Counted from the first letter of the stretch, positions 42,895-55,119 are shown. The stretch: 64,000 bases of DNA from Micrasema longulum (GCA_022494885.1 JAGVSM010001329.1:1-64000); one strand, 5' to 3'. Notes: generated by a model not told the origin, from the sequence alone. Numbers and translations are program-made.

Positions 42895-43155
42895 AGTATC
42901 TCGGCATATATGAAGTAGCTTAGATTAAGATGGGCCGGACGTGTACAGAGAATGCCTGATTCACTTGTTCCTAAAAGATTAATGAGCGGACACCCGGGTG
43001 GAAGGAGATCAGTGGGAAGACCCAGGATATGGAAGGATGAAGTGAAAAAGGATGCAGCGCAGTTTCTCCAGGTGGCAAATTGGAAGACGGCGGCTGAGGA
43101 CAGACAGAGCTGGAGGCGAAAGTTGCAGGAGGTCAAAGCTCGATATAGGCTGTAG
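42895..43155 (+). pseudogene. LINE C-terminal remnant (RTE-like tail)
   Basis: LRWAGRVQRMPDSLVPKRL is followed by RSVGRPRIWKDEVKKDAAQF and WKTAAEDRQSWRRKL, ending in a stop at 43,155. This LRWxGHVxRM...GRPxxxWxD...A.DR..W order is the usual end of RTE-type RT proteins. 67 codons are open from 42,952. Confidence 0.8.
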
Positions 43156-43289
43156 CGCCATCGAAGAGAGAGGCATAGTGGTCAACTCCTCGGTGCAAAG
43201 TAGACTCGAAAGTGGCTCGATAATTTGGGAGCCACATGAACTGAAGTACCCTCTTATGATATAAAAAATCCAAAAAAAGTTTCTGATAT

Positions 43290-43745
43290 CTCTCTACGTG
43301 AGAGAGCGCAGGTATTATCTTTGGCTCTACCCGATCGAGTTTCTCCAGGGCATGCTTGGCTACAATAGTTTAGAGACTAGAAGGAAAGTGTATTTGACTG
43401 CACACATTTATGGACTGTTGCGCGGTATGGTTGATAATTCTGAGATTATGATGAGCATTGGTTTGTATGTTGCTGATAATTACCAAAGACAGCGTCAGCA
43501 TAGATTGTTTCATACTCCGATATACAGGACCAACATGCCGATGGTTATGCCTGTAGGAAGGGCTACCGCCATACCGAGCAACATCGCTCTGGATGTTGAT
43601 CTGTTCCATGTATTTGAAGGGGTTTTCGGAGCAGGATTCTCCTATTTCGACAAGAGTCCTATTATGTATTTATTTTTATTTTTATAATACATACGTCTTT
43701 AATTTTAGTTTGTTATCTATATTTATTTTTAATAAATGAATCGAA
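43290..43745 (+). pseudogene. Jockey-like LINE, RT C-terminal fragment
   Basis: The open frame 43,298-43,687 reads LGYNSLETRRKVYLTAHIYG, LLRGMVDNSE, SIGLYVADNYQRQRQHRLFH, YRTNM and ALDVDLFHVF. These motifs are typical of Jockey-type elements that I associate with lepidopteran genomes. It ends near TTTTTAATAAATGAATCG. Confidence 0.82.
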
Positions 43746-44221
43746 TCGAATTGAATATTATAATGATGCGAATACCATCCTAATTATTAATACTGCTACC
43801 ATCACGCAATTAGGCAGAGAGGATGGACCGCCACCCACGTCTATCCTGACATCCATTTTTAGCTTCTTCCAAATTTATCCATCTTTTTATACAATTCCTT
43901 CGGTACTGCCTGTTTTTGACATGACTGGAAGATTTATTGCAATGGCAATCCAATGAAGAAGTTGAGCCCAACGGGAAATTGGATATAAAAAATGTTTTAT
44001 TACGCGCGGTTAAAATTTAAGCATTAAACTATAGGGCAAAGTTTGTTAAAATGTATGAAATAAATAATAATAAATATTTTAATAAAAACAAAATACTTTG
44101 AACGACGTCAATAGTTCATATGAATCAAATAATGACGAGAGAGTTGTGAGTTATTTCTGGATTACGGTAAGTCAACGACCAATCGGCAGAACTGACCAAG
44201 GAGAAGCGGAAGGGAACTTGA

Positions 44222-44292
44222 GACGTCACACGCGGAGTAATTTCAGAAATACAAAACGTAAAAAAACATAGCACCGATAATACGATGCATTA
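44222..44292. repeat. inverted repeat arm, right (partner at 42,374)
   Basis: GACGTCACACGCGGAGTAAT and CATAGCACCGATAATACGAT mirror the left arm. Confidence 0.6.
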
Positions 44293-44374
44293 AAATACAA
44301 ATTTGGCTTAGTTTTAGTCAGAAAAAAACAGAACTTCCACACAAAAAAAACCTTTAATTTTTTTTCTTTTAATT

Positions 44375-44445
44375 GGCGGGAATTTCACTCGCGACGCCAG
44401 TTTTACAGTTAACCGTTTAACCCACTGCGCCACGGCGCCTGTCGA
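44375..44445 (-). repeat. tRNA-like SINE head, family C
   Basis: The minus strand begins GGCGCCGTGGCGCAGTGGGT (A-box-like) and ends with a diverged B box and CCCGCC. It resembles a tRNA-derived head. No body could be traced. Confidence 0.5.
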
Positions 44446-44459
44446 TGAGACTGATCACC

Positions 44460-44625
44460 TTATTTTATTTATTTATTTTATTTGTATTTTTTTTTTTTTA
44501 AAAACAGCCATGTTAGCAAAAAAATACAATATTTACAAATAAACCAAAATTATAGGCCAATTATAGTTTTCTATACATTACTAAATACAATGTCAAAAAA
44601 AAAGAAAAAAAAGCGTACCTTTAAA
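44460..44625 (-). repeat. LINE 3'-tail repeat, copy 2
   Basis: Matches 10,210-10,370, starting from a T-rich run of TTTA units. Confidence 0.6.
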
Positions 44626-46092
44626 AAGCCACCCCGCATCATTCCACACGTAAAAAAACAAACAATAATTAAGAAATAGTAAAAAATAAAAGAAAATTTT
44701 TTTTGTTTACTCGGACTTAAAAATCCGTTCGCCCCGGCGCCGGATCCGCCATCCATACGGAGTAAACCCAGATCAGCATATTATATTCAATGTAACAGAA
44801 ATGACCCAGAAACGCGGCAAATTGGAGTACCGATGCAGTGCCCTATGCGCCACTGGGTGTGGATAACGAAATGATGGTGATACACAGTTAGAAATACGAT
44901 TAATTGAGATGTCAAATCTTGAGCAAACACCATATTCGTTTTGAAGGCAATTTTATGACAATTTCGATCTTGAAATATTTAGTTTCATTAACTTGATTGA
45001 CCTTCAGCACATGCTTTGCACAGCACTACGCCCACCTGTGCACATGGAAATCAGTTCTAAATATATCTTTATCATGTTAAAACCCACCGACAGTTACATA
45101 ATGCTGGGCGAGCGGTACACTGGCCAATCAAGGATCGGCCATTCAAATTTAGAACCTCTATTCTCTATTCAAATTGAGCTGTTTGAATTTAGAATAAGTC
45201 GGCTGTTTTCCGGTTTTCCGAATGAGGAAGGCGAGTGTTGCGGGAAATCGGATAAAAATATGGATTTTTGGCAACACCAAAATAATATTGAATTCAATAC
45301 ATTGTTAAAAGTCGTATTCCTACATTAGTACACCCCTCTGTTGGTGAGAAGACCGGAGTTTGACGTATGCAAAAAGAATGCCATATTAAAAAAAAATGAA
45401 TTCAACTATAAACAAGTACCTAGGTTCCTACTTAAATTCAATATTTGAATATTATCAATTTTTAGTTTTGGAATTTAATCACCAACAAGTACTTAGGTAC
45501 CTAATTATCAATGAAAAGTCTTTTGCCAACGTTCGGGCAGGACAACGTCTGTCGGGTCCGCTAGTTGTATTATAATTATGTTTGATTAAATATACCTATT
45601 GTGCGAAGCCCATCACATGACGTCTGAGATGACGTAATAAAAATACGTATCGACATGTCGGTTGATAAAAATTCGCTACGCCGAGGAAGGTAGATATAGT
45701 AGAAAAGTTATGTATACCGTCTCGATATATACCGATGAAGATAGCGTTTGTAATTGCGGCCCAGGGCCCGTATTACACTTACACTAGGAAGTAAACATTT
45801 ATCTTTAATTTTGTCTACAAAGTAAAATTAAGTTTTCAATAATGAAAACATAATATGTATACAATTTTTTTAAACTGTTTTGTTATAATATCGATTTACT
45901 TTATACCGTCTCGATATGTACCGATAAATATAGCCTTTATAATCGCGGCCCTGGGAGTGTACGGCTGATCACCTCACCTACATGTCACAGATGATCGATA
46001 AACTCAAAATATCGCTGATGTTGAAAATCATCTGATGACGAATCGAGGCACATACGAGTATATTATAACTAGAGCCCAAACCAGCTAAGTAT

Positions 46093-46133
46093 AGTCGGGG
46101 TCTACGTTTAAGGCGCACGGAAGAAATACGGTA
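46093..46133. repeat. 41-bp inverted repeat arm (partner at 49,874)
   Basis: AGTCGGGGTCTACGTTTAAG with CGCACGGAAGAAATACGGTA is mirrored at 49,874-49,914 at about 80-85% identity. The interval of 3.7 kb includes the transposase-like frames at 48,240-49,636. Confidence 0.6.
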
Positions 46134-46439
46134 GTGTGTGACGCTGACCGGTTGGGTTTAGATAAAAAATAACCAGAACGAAAATTTAAAAATAAACTGG
46201 TCAATATTTACGAATATTACAATTATTTTTTAAAATTATTTTATTAACATATACGGCAAAAACGCCTTTTTCAAAAATTGTAATATTAACATATTTGGTT
46301 CGATTAACGCATACAATATTTTTTTCAAGATTTAAAAACAAAAATAAAACCCTATAATTATATAACACATCCAAAAAAAGTTTAAAACAATTAAAAAATA
46401 AATATAAAAATCAATTTAGATAATCAAATATTTTAAAGG

Positions 46440-46996
46440 ATTAATATAACAAGAAAATCATAAAGCTCTGTTTCATAAAAAAACGCACACAATACTTTTT
46501 ACACATGATTTCATCATCCAAGAAGATCTTGGTCGTCTATTTGATTACTGTAATAAAAATCAATTGTACATTAATACCTCAAAATGTTATTCAATGACAT
46601 TTACTAAACAATAAATAGATAAATAGGTCATAAAAACAATAAAACGCTTTGCACTTACAACCAATCTGCCAAACAAGATGGATTTTTTACCCTTGAAAAT
46701 AGACGCACTGTATCTGAATTATGCTATTTACATTATAAAATAATAAAGAAGACTCTTTTAACCTACTCTCCAAAATTAATCTTAATGTCCCTTTTCGCGT
46801 GACAAGAAATAAGTATTTATTCCATCTGCCAGTCTGTAGCACTAACTATGCACAACACTCTTTTCTCTATCGTTCTTGCTCTAACTATAATGCTTTTTTT
46901 TCAGCTATTGATATATTTAACACGCTCCTCAATTTATTCAAAAATAAATTAAGACTCATTCTTTTTGGCTGCGATACGATCCCACTTGCTATTTAA
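46440..46996 (+). pseudogene. Jockey-like LINE relic
   Basis: HDFIIQEDLGRLFDYCNKNQ and then LYINTSKCYSMTFTK (RT palm end), LENRRTVSELCYL, and the 65-codon frame from 46,799 with TRNKYLFHLPVCSTNYAQHS and AIDIFNTLLNLFKN. It is split over several frames. A minisatellite starts directly after it. Confidence 0.8.
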
Positions 46997-47011
46997 TGAT
47001 GCTCACACTTA

Positions 47012-47324
47012 CACATACCTGAACACTTACTCCCACACAAATACACCTATACACGTACTCTCATACAAATACACATAAACACACCCTTTTGTTGTACCAC
47101 AATTTTATATGTATGAACACTTACTCCCACACAAATTCACACAAACACACCTCTACACGTACTCTCATACAAATACACATAAACACACCCTTTTGTTGTA
47201 CCACAATTTTATATGTATGAACACTTACTCCCACACAAATTCACACAAACACACCTCTACACGTACTCTCATACAAATACACATAAACACACCCTTTTGT
47301 TTTACCACAATTTTATATGTATGA
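47012..47324 (+). repeat. minisatellite, three 104-bp units
   Basis: Units end at about 47,116, 47,220 and 47,324. Each runs from GAACACTTACTCCCACACAA through ACACGTACTCTCATACAAAT to TTTTATATGTAT. Units 2 and 3 are almost identical and unit 1 is more diverged. The CAC-rich open frame across it is a product of the repeat. Confidence 0.9.
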
Positions 47325-47374
47325 TTTTTATTTAGAAACTTCAAAAATATTCTTCAATATTTTCAAAAAATGTT

Positions 47375-47532
47375 GCTTCTCCCCTGCAGAAGTAAGTAAC
47401 CTTTGTTATTTTTAATATTTGATTTTTACAAATTTTCTTCGTTCTAAATATTTTTTTAAATATGCCATTATGTCTTCTTGCCCATGCTGATCATCGTGGT
47501 TTCGGATGTGACAGGGTTTAAAGAACACCCAG
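47375..47532 (+). mobile_element. half of a foldback element (family of 20,863)
   Basis: TTCTCCCCTGCAGAAGTAAG through TGATCATCGTGGTTTCGGAT to AAAGAACACCCAG matches the right arm at 21,083-21,214. The left arm and loop are missing. Confidence 0.75.
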
Positions 47533-48239
47533 TATAACACATTCCGTAGAATATAATATATTCCTGAATTTCAAGGCGCCAATTTTTATAGAAACTCAAC
47601 CGGGCAGCGTCGTAACATGAAGACCTGTAATAAAATTGGGCCTAAGCACCAGAAAAGTGAAAAAAAGTTACAAGGGTTTAAAGATATACTCAGTTTTTTT
47701 GGTATACAGCATATATTTTTTAATTCTTTAAAATGTGTACAAATGTGTAAGAAATAAGTTTAGTAAAAATTATATAGTTAAATATTATTTTAAAAGGGTA
47801 TAAAATAACAAAGTAATTGAGAAGGCCTTAAGACCAACTGCTATTTCATTAGTCAGGCCTAAGTGCCTAGCGTAAAAACATAAAATAGGGCCTATCACCA
47901 ACATCCATTAAAATGTCTGATTTTTAATTCAAGGATGCGTAAAACTAATAATTTTAAACAAAAAAATACATCATTTATAATGTAGGTATGTAAATTAAAA
48001 ATAATAATTATTAATCAATGGAAAAAGATATCTATCATAACTCTCTACTGGAAAAGATTTTTGTAGAAATTTTTGTTTTTTTCAGAAGGCATATACTCGA
48101 TCATGTTGAGTAAATCTTTTTTTTTTCGTCCGTGATCCGGCTTTGGTAATCTAATTGGCGTAGTTTATAGGTTTTATATCGCCAATTTATTTATTTATTT
48201 TTAAATTTAATTAATTTATTACTTATCTTAGCTCGTGAA

Positions 48240-49636
48240 TAGTGGCTTTCTTGTCGTGGAAACAATTTAACATGCCCGATGACTTGGTTTTCGTCTTCAA
48301 GATCGAATTTTCGATATTTTTTCTTATTACCCCCTTTTCGGTGAGGATAGTCTCTCCGCGTTTTTTTCTCTATTAGTAGGACTCGAATACCTTAATACTT
48401 ACTCCAAATATATCAATAAAAGTGGCACGACAGACATTGACTACTTGACCATTGTCATTAGGGACAGTGTAATAAACAGTACACAGCCTTTTGCTTTCTG
48501 ATGGGTTTTCGTATTTCCCATTTCTCCGTCTTTTAATGTTTGAAATATGGAATAATCCCATTAAATATGCACTTTGCTTCAACCAGTCACCTGCTTTGTA
48601 AAATTATTTATGCAACTGCAGTTTTTAATCATAAAGAAGACTTTTACAGTCATTCTGGCACTTGCAAGTGAACTGAAAAAAAAAGTCAACTTTACGGAGG
48701 ACTGTCAAAAATAACCCTAAATGCCACTTTCTAAGGTTAACATACAAGCAATACTACAAATTATTTACCTGGGTGAATATGTATTTCACTTTTGACATTT
48801 CGAAAAGCCGTATTTTTATCGCTTTCTTGCCAAAAAATAAATATTCACCCACCTATCTGATAATTTCGCAGGAGTAATTCGGAAAATGCCCAATGTTTCT
48901 TGTAAATTAAACTATAAAGCTATTTAATCTTCTAAATTATATTTGAAATACATACTAAATTAAACATGAATTTTAGTTAAAACGTTTGAATAAAATTTGT
49001 AAAATTTGGTATAACGGGGTCAATTTAGCACTTATTACAGCTATAAATATAGAAAAATCCTTTTAAAATCTCAGATAAATAAGTCTAAGTATCATGCAAA
49101 TGAACATAAAATACTCCGCTATTCTTAAAATTTTAGTAATTCACTCAAAGATTGTATTTTAAGCCAATATTTTTCCATACTAAAATAATTGAAATATCAG
49201 ACGCCGTGCAATTCGAAAACGAAATTCGCCGACAATTATTTGGAATTCCCCATACAAACATAAAATTTTTGACAGCCGGTTCTTCATTTAAAAAATGGCA
49301 GAAAATATCACTCACTATTTGGTGATCGTGTTCACTCGATTTCTCCTCCCAGGCTACGTGCTTTGACCCCTGTGCACCTCAGACATCGTTTGCACACCCC
49401 TAGATTCTGAACGCTAGTTAAAACTTATCAAAAATTTGTCTAAACAGATTTTTAAAAACAAATCGGCTTACCGAAGTATTCGGAGGACTTATTGCTGGTA
49501 CAATCACATTTTTAGTAGAACAATATTGTCTCCTTTGGGCTTTTAACTTTTTATTTTCACTTAACTTATTAAAACCACTTCTTTTCCGCTTTGTTGTAAA
49601 AGGCGTATCCGGATCACAAGTCTCGCGTCCAGCCAT
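48240..49636 (-). pseudogene. decayed transposase-like gene of a repeated insect family
   Basis: Three blocks in order on the minus strand. 49,636-49,418 begins MAGRETCDPDTPFTTKRKRS with basic residues. 48,582-48,373 has QSAYLMGLFHISNIKRRR and VNVCRATFIDIFGVSIKVFE. 48,330-48,240 has HVKLFPRQESHYSRAK in a shifted frame. The order (an AYLxGLI-type block, a V-C-xxxFxxxFGIS block, then a FPRxESHYSR block) is one I recall from multi-copy insect genes thought to be transposon-derived. I cannot name the superfamily. The gap 48,583-49,417 holds no continuation I could read, so it may be an intron, an insertion or decay. Confidence 0.5.
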
Positions 49637-49662
49637 TTTGTATGAAATGCTTAGCGCTGCGA

Positions 49663-49869
49663 TTAATCACGTAGGCCCTTATATGCGTTAATGGGTATTG
49701 TACTTAGGCTCCATCCCATATACATGACTTCAGATTGATATAAAATATTTTTTTCTGGTACATAAATTCTAATTTGTGTTATTGGCGTAGGCATATAGAA
49801 CATTTCCTCATACTCAACGTCATTTTTTATTTTTTGGTATTTAAGCCCTATTTTATTACAGGTCTTCAC
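49663..49869 (-). other. short open frame of unknown nature
   Basis: 68 codons, just beyond the transposase-like relic. Part of its DNA (ATTTTATTACAGGTCTTCA) recurs inverted at 47,615-47,635. It is probably non-coding mobile-element sequence. Confidence 0.3.
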
Positions 49870-49873
49870 ATAT

Positions 49874-49914
49874 TACCGCATTTCTCCCGCACGCCTTGAA
49901 CGTAGACCCCGGCT
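49874..49914. repeat. 41-bp inverted repeat arm (partner at 46,093)
   Basis: TACCGCATTTCTCCCGCACG followed by CCTTGAACGTAGACCCCGGC mirrors the left arm. Confidence 0.6.
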
Positions 49915-50204
49915 TCAGCAACGAGATGTAGAATAGGTGATTCATAATTCAAGCCGCGATATTTGTATACATATTTACGATTAGTACACAAGCCTAGTAA
50001 TAGGGTAATAAATTATACACTTCACACAAATTAGAAATAGTGGAGGCAGTTGATTTGGTAGGAACGAGATACAAAAATCGACATGACAAAATGTATTCTT
50101 TGGGCGGTGGACTTCAGAACGAGAGCACTCGATATATTTATACATGGATGCTGATATTAGCAGTTCACAGTGGAGTCCTGGGCCTCGATTATGATGGGAA
50201 GATT

Positions 50205-50800
50205 TATTTATTTATTCATTCAAAATTACAAAATTAAATATTTATGAACTTATTAAGGCTTTTTAGGCTATGCCCGTGTCAAGACACAATAAAAAACAAT
50301 AAAAATACATAGTAAAATTAATTAGATCAAATTATAATGACATAGAATCACAATCTAGAAAAAAAGGTAAATGTATAAATAATCAAATTCCAAAGAATAC
50401 AATGCAAAAAAGATAATCAGAAATAATTTTTAAAATATAAATTATACAATTTAAGAATCACACATAATCAAATATACAAAATAGTGGTATCATTAAAATC
50501 AACAAAATAATAGTAAAATATAGTAGTATTAAAAAAAAAACAATAAGAGCATCATTTAAATCAACATAAAAAGAATATATATATAAAAGCATAATTGAAA
50601 TGATAATTGAGTTATGTTTTCTAGAAATTCACTCAATACTATAGTAAGAAATATAAGAAATAGGAGCAATAAATCATTTACCAAATAATAGTACGAACTA
50701 AATTAAATTATACAAAAATACATAATAAGAAAAACATAAAAATTATCAATATATATAAAAAGCAAATAAAAGTAAAAAGTATGGAAGGAAAGCAGATTTG
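50205..50800 (-). repeat. LINE 3' UTR repeat, copy 3 (reversed)
   Basis: It begins TTTATTTATTTATTCATTCA and GGCTTTTTAGGCTATGCCCG, the reverse complement of the 12,985-13,525 tail, and ends AAAGCAGATTTGTAAATTT. Confidence 0.75.
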
Positions 50801-50819
50801 TAAATTTTTGCTAATCTCG

Positions 50820-53135
50820 AACATTAAAAAAATTGACAACCTCGTAGTCAATAAAGTAGTCATACCTTTACCTTCGTGGTATAGTTGAAGCAGAGGCGGT
50901 TCCTTACTATGTGCATAAGTGCAGTGCACTGCCAAGTAAAAATTTGTGTAAATAAATTAGTAATTTTATTGATAGTGAAAATATGTTAAAGAAACAGAAA
51001 TTCGTTGCAAAAATTATTCTCGTCAACATCATAATATTCAATACTAGCGCCAAAAGATCTAGCGAAATCGACTCTAGCGGACGATTTTCTCATCTTGTCT
51101 ACGCATGCGCAATCGTCCCAGTGCAGATTCTGTTTTGCACAATCCTTTACCCCGAATCTGTATGAAATAAATAAGAAACACTTCGACCCATTTTGGATTT
51201 TTTTGTTGCAACTGGTGGGAATCAAAATGGTGGGGCCTGATAATGCCGTTGGTCCATGTCAATGACCACTTGAAGTGAGCAACCGACAGAATTAAGGGTA
51301 ATTTAAATGTCTAGTTGCCAACTGACATCAGACAATCATTGTATCAGATGGAATATGACTCCTACACCACATAATTGGCCAGCTGAGTGTACCGTGACAT
51401 TCAAATGTACAACGTATACTTTCATCTTTGTCATTTTTTAAAAAGCGTATAAGATAATATCCGTACCTTAAAGCTAAAATGCTGGTAGTCACATTTGGTA
51501 AATTGTTCAGGAGAGCGGTTTAAAGTTGTAAAACTGTTTCAAATGTATCTCTCGAAGTAAAAACACAATTTTATGCTGTTTTTTGGATTAATAGGCTTTT
51601 GATAAGAATATTTTTAAAAAACATTTAAATAACTACGAGACTTCAATGTTTTTTGTTCTAACCGCCCGGCCCGCGCCCTAATTCCTTCTCTGACTTTAGT
51701 AAAAAAAGTAATGTAGAATATTTAATAAAAAACAATGTATTTATAAAAGTTTTTTTAAGCAAAAACATAAAATTACGTGCCATTAATTAAAACATGAATT
51801 ATTTATGAATATAGCAGGTAAATATAAATTTGACATGAAATATCTATATATATAAATAGCAATAAAACAGAAATTGAAAGTAAACAGTATGTGAAAAAAA
51901 GCAAAGTAAAATGATGATATTAACGGCAAAAAAAAATGACTAAGTGGTTCAGTATGGTAGATTATGACAATAAGAATTGATCTTGTGCAAAATCCCTCGC
52001 TGCGTCGAAGGTAGTTTGTTGTAAACATTGTGGAATTTATTCGGTATCCACTGCTTTAATACCAGCAAACCGTTGAATTTTGTTGAAAGCGCGAGTATTA
52101 TTACTGCACTACTGGTGTTTTAGAACAAGCTATTTCAGTAGTGGTATACCGGATGACTCCAATGTTTTTAGCATTAATAGAATCCGAATATATGAGCAAA
52201 ATGACATTCACACATAACTCAATTTTGCAAAAAACGTGACTTCCAGCTTTTCAGCGTTAACGTACAGATATATCCATTCATACTTCCACGATCATTTTAT
52301 AAATAAAGAATATAAATGATGGATGTCAACTTTTCTGCGTTTTAAACTCATAATGCCATCTTACGGCAGTTCACAAAATCTGCATTTCTGTTTAATAAAA
52401 TTTGGCATCAAGGCTGTACTTTCCAAGATATGGATAGATGCCAGTTAAAAACTGGAAATAAAGCGATAATTTAATATAAATGACAACTATTTCTGTACCT
52501 TGGTGGATAAAATACGGGAGTCCACTTTTTGCAAGTTAAAAATGCAGAAATTATCGCAATCAGCTATTTTATACGTGTCATATAAATGTGTTTTTAAGTT
52601 GAAATAAAAATCAGAAGTCCACTTTGTTTTAATGCAAAAAACATCAGTTGTCCCCGGAAACGGAATTTGAATATCTATTATTACTTTCAAAATAATAATT
52701 CTTTTACACTGAAAGTTCTTTAGAGATTGAAATTATTTTGGTTCAAAAGTTAAAATGTTTTGAAAAATCGTACATTTACAAATGCTCTTTTCCAGACAAT
52801 TTCGTTCAATGTGACTGACGTGGTTTATCCTTTAAGGTACAGATTTTAGATTATTTAAAACATTATAGGCTGTTTACATTAAGCAGCTTCCTTTGTATTT
52901 ACGTATATATTATGTTTATATTAATGTCCAAGAGTATTTTTTTATTTGACGTCAGTTCTTTATATCCTGTACCCTTCAAAGTTAGTTAGTTTTTTTGCAT
53001 AGCGATACTTGGAAGACCGGCAATCAATACAGGCTACTTATCATCCCGAAAAAAATTCATTCCATTGGGAAATTCTAATTGTCAATTGACAAAATTAATT
53101 AATTGACCAATTATATATATTATATATTATAAAAT
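50820..53135. other. unassigned stretch
   Basis: No coding match. Around 51,060-51,120 the sequence is less AT-rich and contains CTACGCATGCGCAATCG, close to an NRF-1-type palindrome. On its own this is not evidence of a promoter. Confidence 0.35.
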
Positions 53136-53139
53136 AGCA

Positions 53140-53765
53140 ATTAGCAAAAATTTACAAATCTGCTTTCCTTCCATACTATTACTTTTATTTGCTTTTTATA
53201 TATCTTGATATTTTTATGTTTTTGCATTACATATTTTTGTATTATTTAATTTAGTACGTACTATTATTTGGCATATGATTTATTGCTCCTATTTCTTATA
53301 TTTCTTACTATAGTATTGAGTGAGTTTCTAGAAAACATATCTTAATTATCATTTCAATTGTGTTTATATATATATACATTCATTTTATGCTGATTTCAAT
53401 GATACCCTTATTTTGTTTTTTTAATACTACTATATTTTACTATTATTTTGTTGGTTTTGACGATACCATTATTTTGTATATTTGATTATGTGCGATTCTT
53501 AATTTGTATAATTTATATTTTAAAAATTATTTCTAATTATCCTTTTTGCATCGTATTCTTTATAATTTTATTATTTATTACCTAAACCTTTTTTTATATA
53601 TTGTTATTCTATTGCATTAAATGTCATTACAATTTAATCTTATTAATTTTACTATGCATTTTTACTGTTAATTATTATGGCTGGACACGGGCATAGCCTA
53701 AAAAGCCTCAATAAGTTAATTATTATTTAAACTAGTGTAATTTTGAATGAATAAAAAAAAAAAAT
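53140..53765 (+). repeat. LINE 3' UTR repeat, copy 2
   Basis: ACAAATCTGCTTTCCTTCCA through GACACGGGCATAGCCTAAAA to TTTTGAATGAATAAA and a poly-A run. It is slightly longer than copy 1 through small insertions. Confidence 0.75.
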
Positions 53766-53929
53766 AAACCTCTCTAATACCATGGAAGCGAAGCCGGTAA
53801 GCTAGTAAGCTAGAAATTTACAATAATATTTTTTTTTTCCGACTCTAACAACATTTAAAAAAAAACGTTGTATTGTGTATCTATTGTATTTAGATTATTT
53901 CTCACTATGGCGAAAGCAGTGTGTTGGCC

Positions 53930-54180
53930 ACTGGTGACGTAATTGAATGATGATTGAGAGTGTGACATTAAGGTGACGAGACTGCGCATGCGCTCACCCA
54001 AGTGTCACGTGTCACGTGGTCGGAAGGTCAGGGAGTGTCATTCTAACTGTCGCAGTCGGTCAAATACTTTGATGATAACGGCCCTAATCGGAGCCACCAA
54101 CAACGCTGTAGACTCTAATGGGTGCTTCATTATTCATTTGAGACGAACGAATTAAATCGTGAATTTATTGAAAATGGAGG
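53930..54180 (+). other. GC-richer island with NRF-1-like and E-box motifs
   Basis: ACTGCGCATGCGCTCACCC is followed by repeated GTGTCACGTG. It lies upstream of a small frame with no known domain (53,973-54,155). It could be a promoter or an unrecognised element. I see no transcript evidence. Confidence 0.3.
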
Positions 54181-54280
54181 AGGTCTGAAAAAGCCGAATT
54201 ATAATAGGGTGAAGAAAAGGCAGTTGGATTTGTGAGCATGCAGTTAGAATGTAGTAAAATTAAACAACTATTTAGATAAG

Positions 54281-54510
54281 GGCCTCGTGGTGTACTGGTC
54301 AGCGCGTTCGCCTACCATGCAAGAGGTCTCGGGTTCGATTCCCGACATGGTTAACATGAAACATATATTTAAATGGTGTTTTAGACAAGAATATTTAGTA
54401 AGACTGGTCATCTTACCTTCATGTTACGAAAAAATGATCGAGATACGCTGCGATTGGTGTACCAATGCAGTGCCTAAGCTCCATTAAGTGCGGAAAGGGA
54501 ATGATGATTA
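54281..54510 (+). mobile_element. tRNA-derived SINE, family A, full-length
   Basis: The head GGCCTCGTGGTGTACTGGTC with AGCGCGTTCGCC is followed by a B box inside GTCTCGGGTTCGATTCCC. The body is TGGTCATCTTACC, GATACGCTGCGATTGGTGTA, CCAATGCAGTGCC, with the end CGGAAAGGGAATGATGATTA. It is the best-preserved copy on the plus strand, with an internal polymerase III promoter. Confidence 0.87.
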
Positions 54511-54569
54511 GATTAATTATTCTCAAATACCCGGAAAAAAGGTTCTAAGAGTCTCGGTTGATTGAAGAA

Positions 54570-55100
54570 TAATGAAAGGTAGAAAAGGTTAATTATATTT
54601 GGTAGATCAATAAAAGGTTGCAAGAATTTTGGTGAAAAAACTGGTTAACTAGATAAAAGTAGACCAGATTTCAAGAATTTTGGTGAAATACTTGGTGAAC
54701 TGGATGAATGTAGACTAGAAATAGCTTGCAAGAATCATCGTGAGACGATATAATTAGGGGAATTCTCTAATGGGACGAATAATAATTAGAAGAATCTGAC
54801 CAAGCCTAAATCAAGCAGCAGGAGTTTAAGTAATTCTAAGTTAAGAATGTGGTAGAATAACGGATGAACTTAGATAAATCCCACGAGAGATCACGAATGC
54901 ATAGCAAAAACGTTGGTAGACTATGCGGAACCAGATGAATTCCCAAGTATAGAAAAATAAATAGTAGGAATTCGGGTGAAAAGATAGATAAGCAAACGAG
55001 ATGAATTCCATAGAGACCAAAGAAAAGGGATTTGTGAAAGATTACAAATAACACGTGTCTTCCAAGGACAGCTGGAATAATAAGAACTTAGATAAATACC
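54570..55100 (+). repeat. degenerate tandem repeat, unit about 55-60 bp
   Basis: A loose unit recurs: CAAGAATTTTGGTGAAA, ACTTGGTGAACTGGATGAAT, GTAGACTAGAAA. It returns later as GGATGAACTTAGATAAATCC, CCAGATGAATTCCCAAG and CGAGATGAATTCCATAGAG. It is clearest at 54,620-54,740 and decays to the right. Confidence 0.55.
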
Positions 55101-55119
55101 CAGATTATGTGCGAAAAAT

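Noticed and set aside
44482..44756. Lys-rich and Phe-rich frames on opposite strands
   Set aside because: They come from A/T homopolymer runs in a LINE tail.
47109..47324. 71-codon frame rich in His/Thr
   Set aside because: It is produced by the 104-bp minisatellite, whose repeated TCACACAAACAC-type units give HTNSHKHT in translation. It is not a histidine-rich protein gene.
51090..51110. NRF-1-like site as a promoter
   Set aside because: A single palindromic GCATGCGC-type motif without a nearby exon or GC island is not enough.
54281..54350. Possible tRNA gene
   Set aside because: A and B boxes are present, but no cloverleaf closes and the SINE body follows directly. Several truncated sister copies show it is a SINE head.
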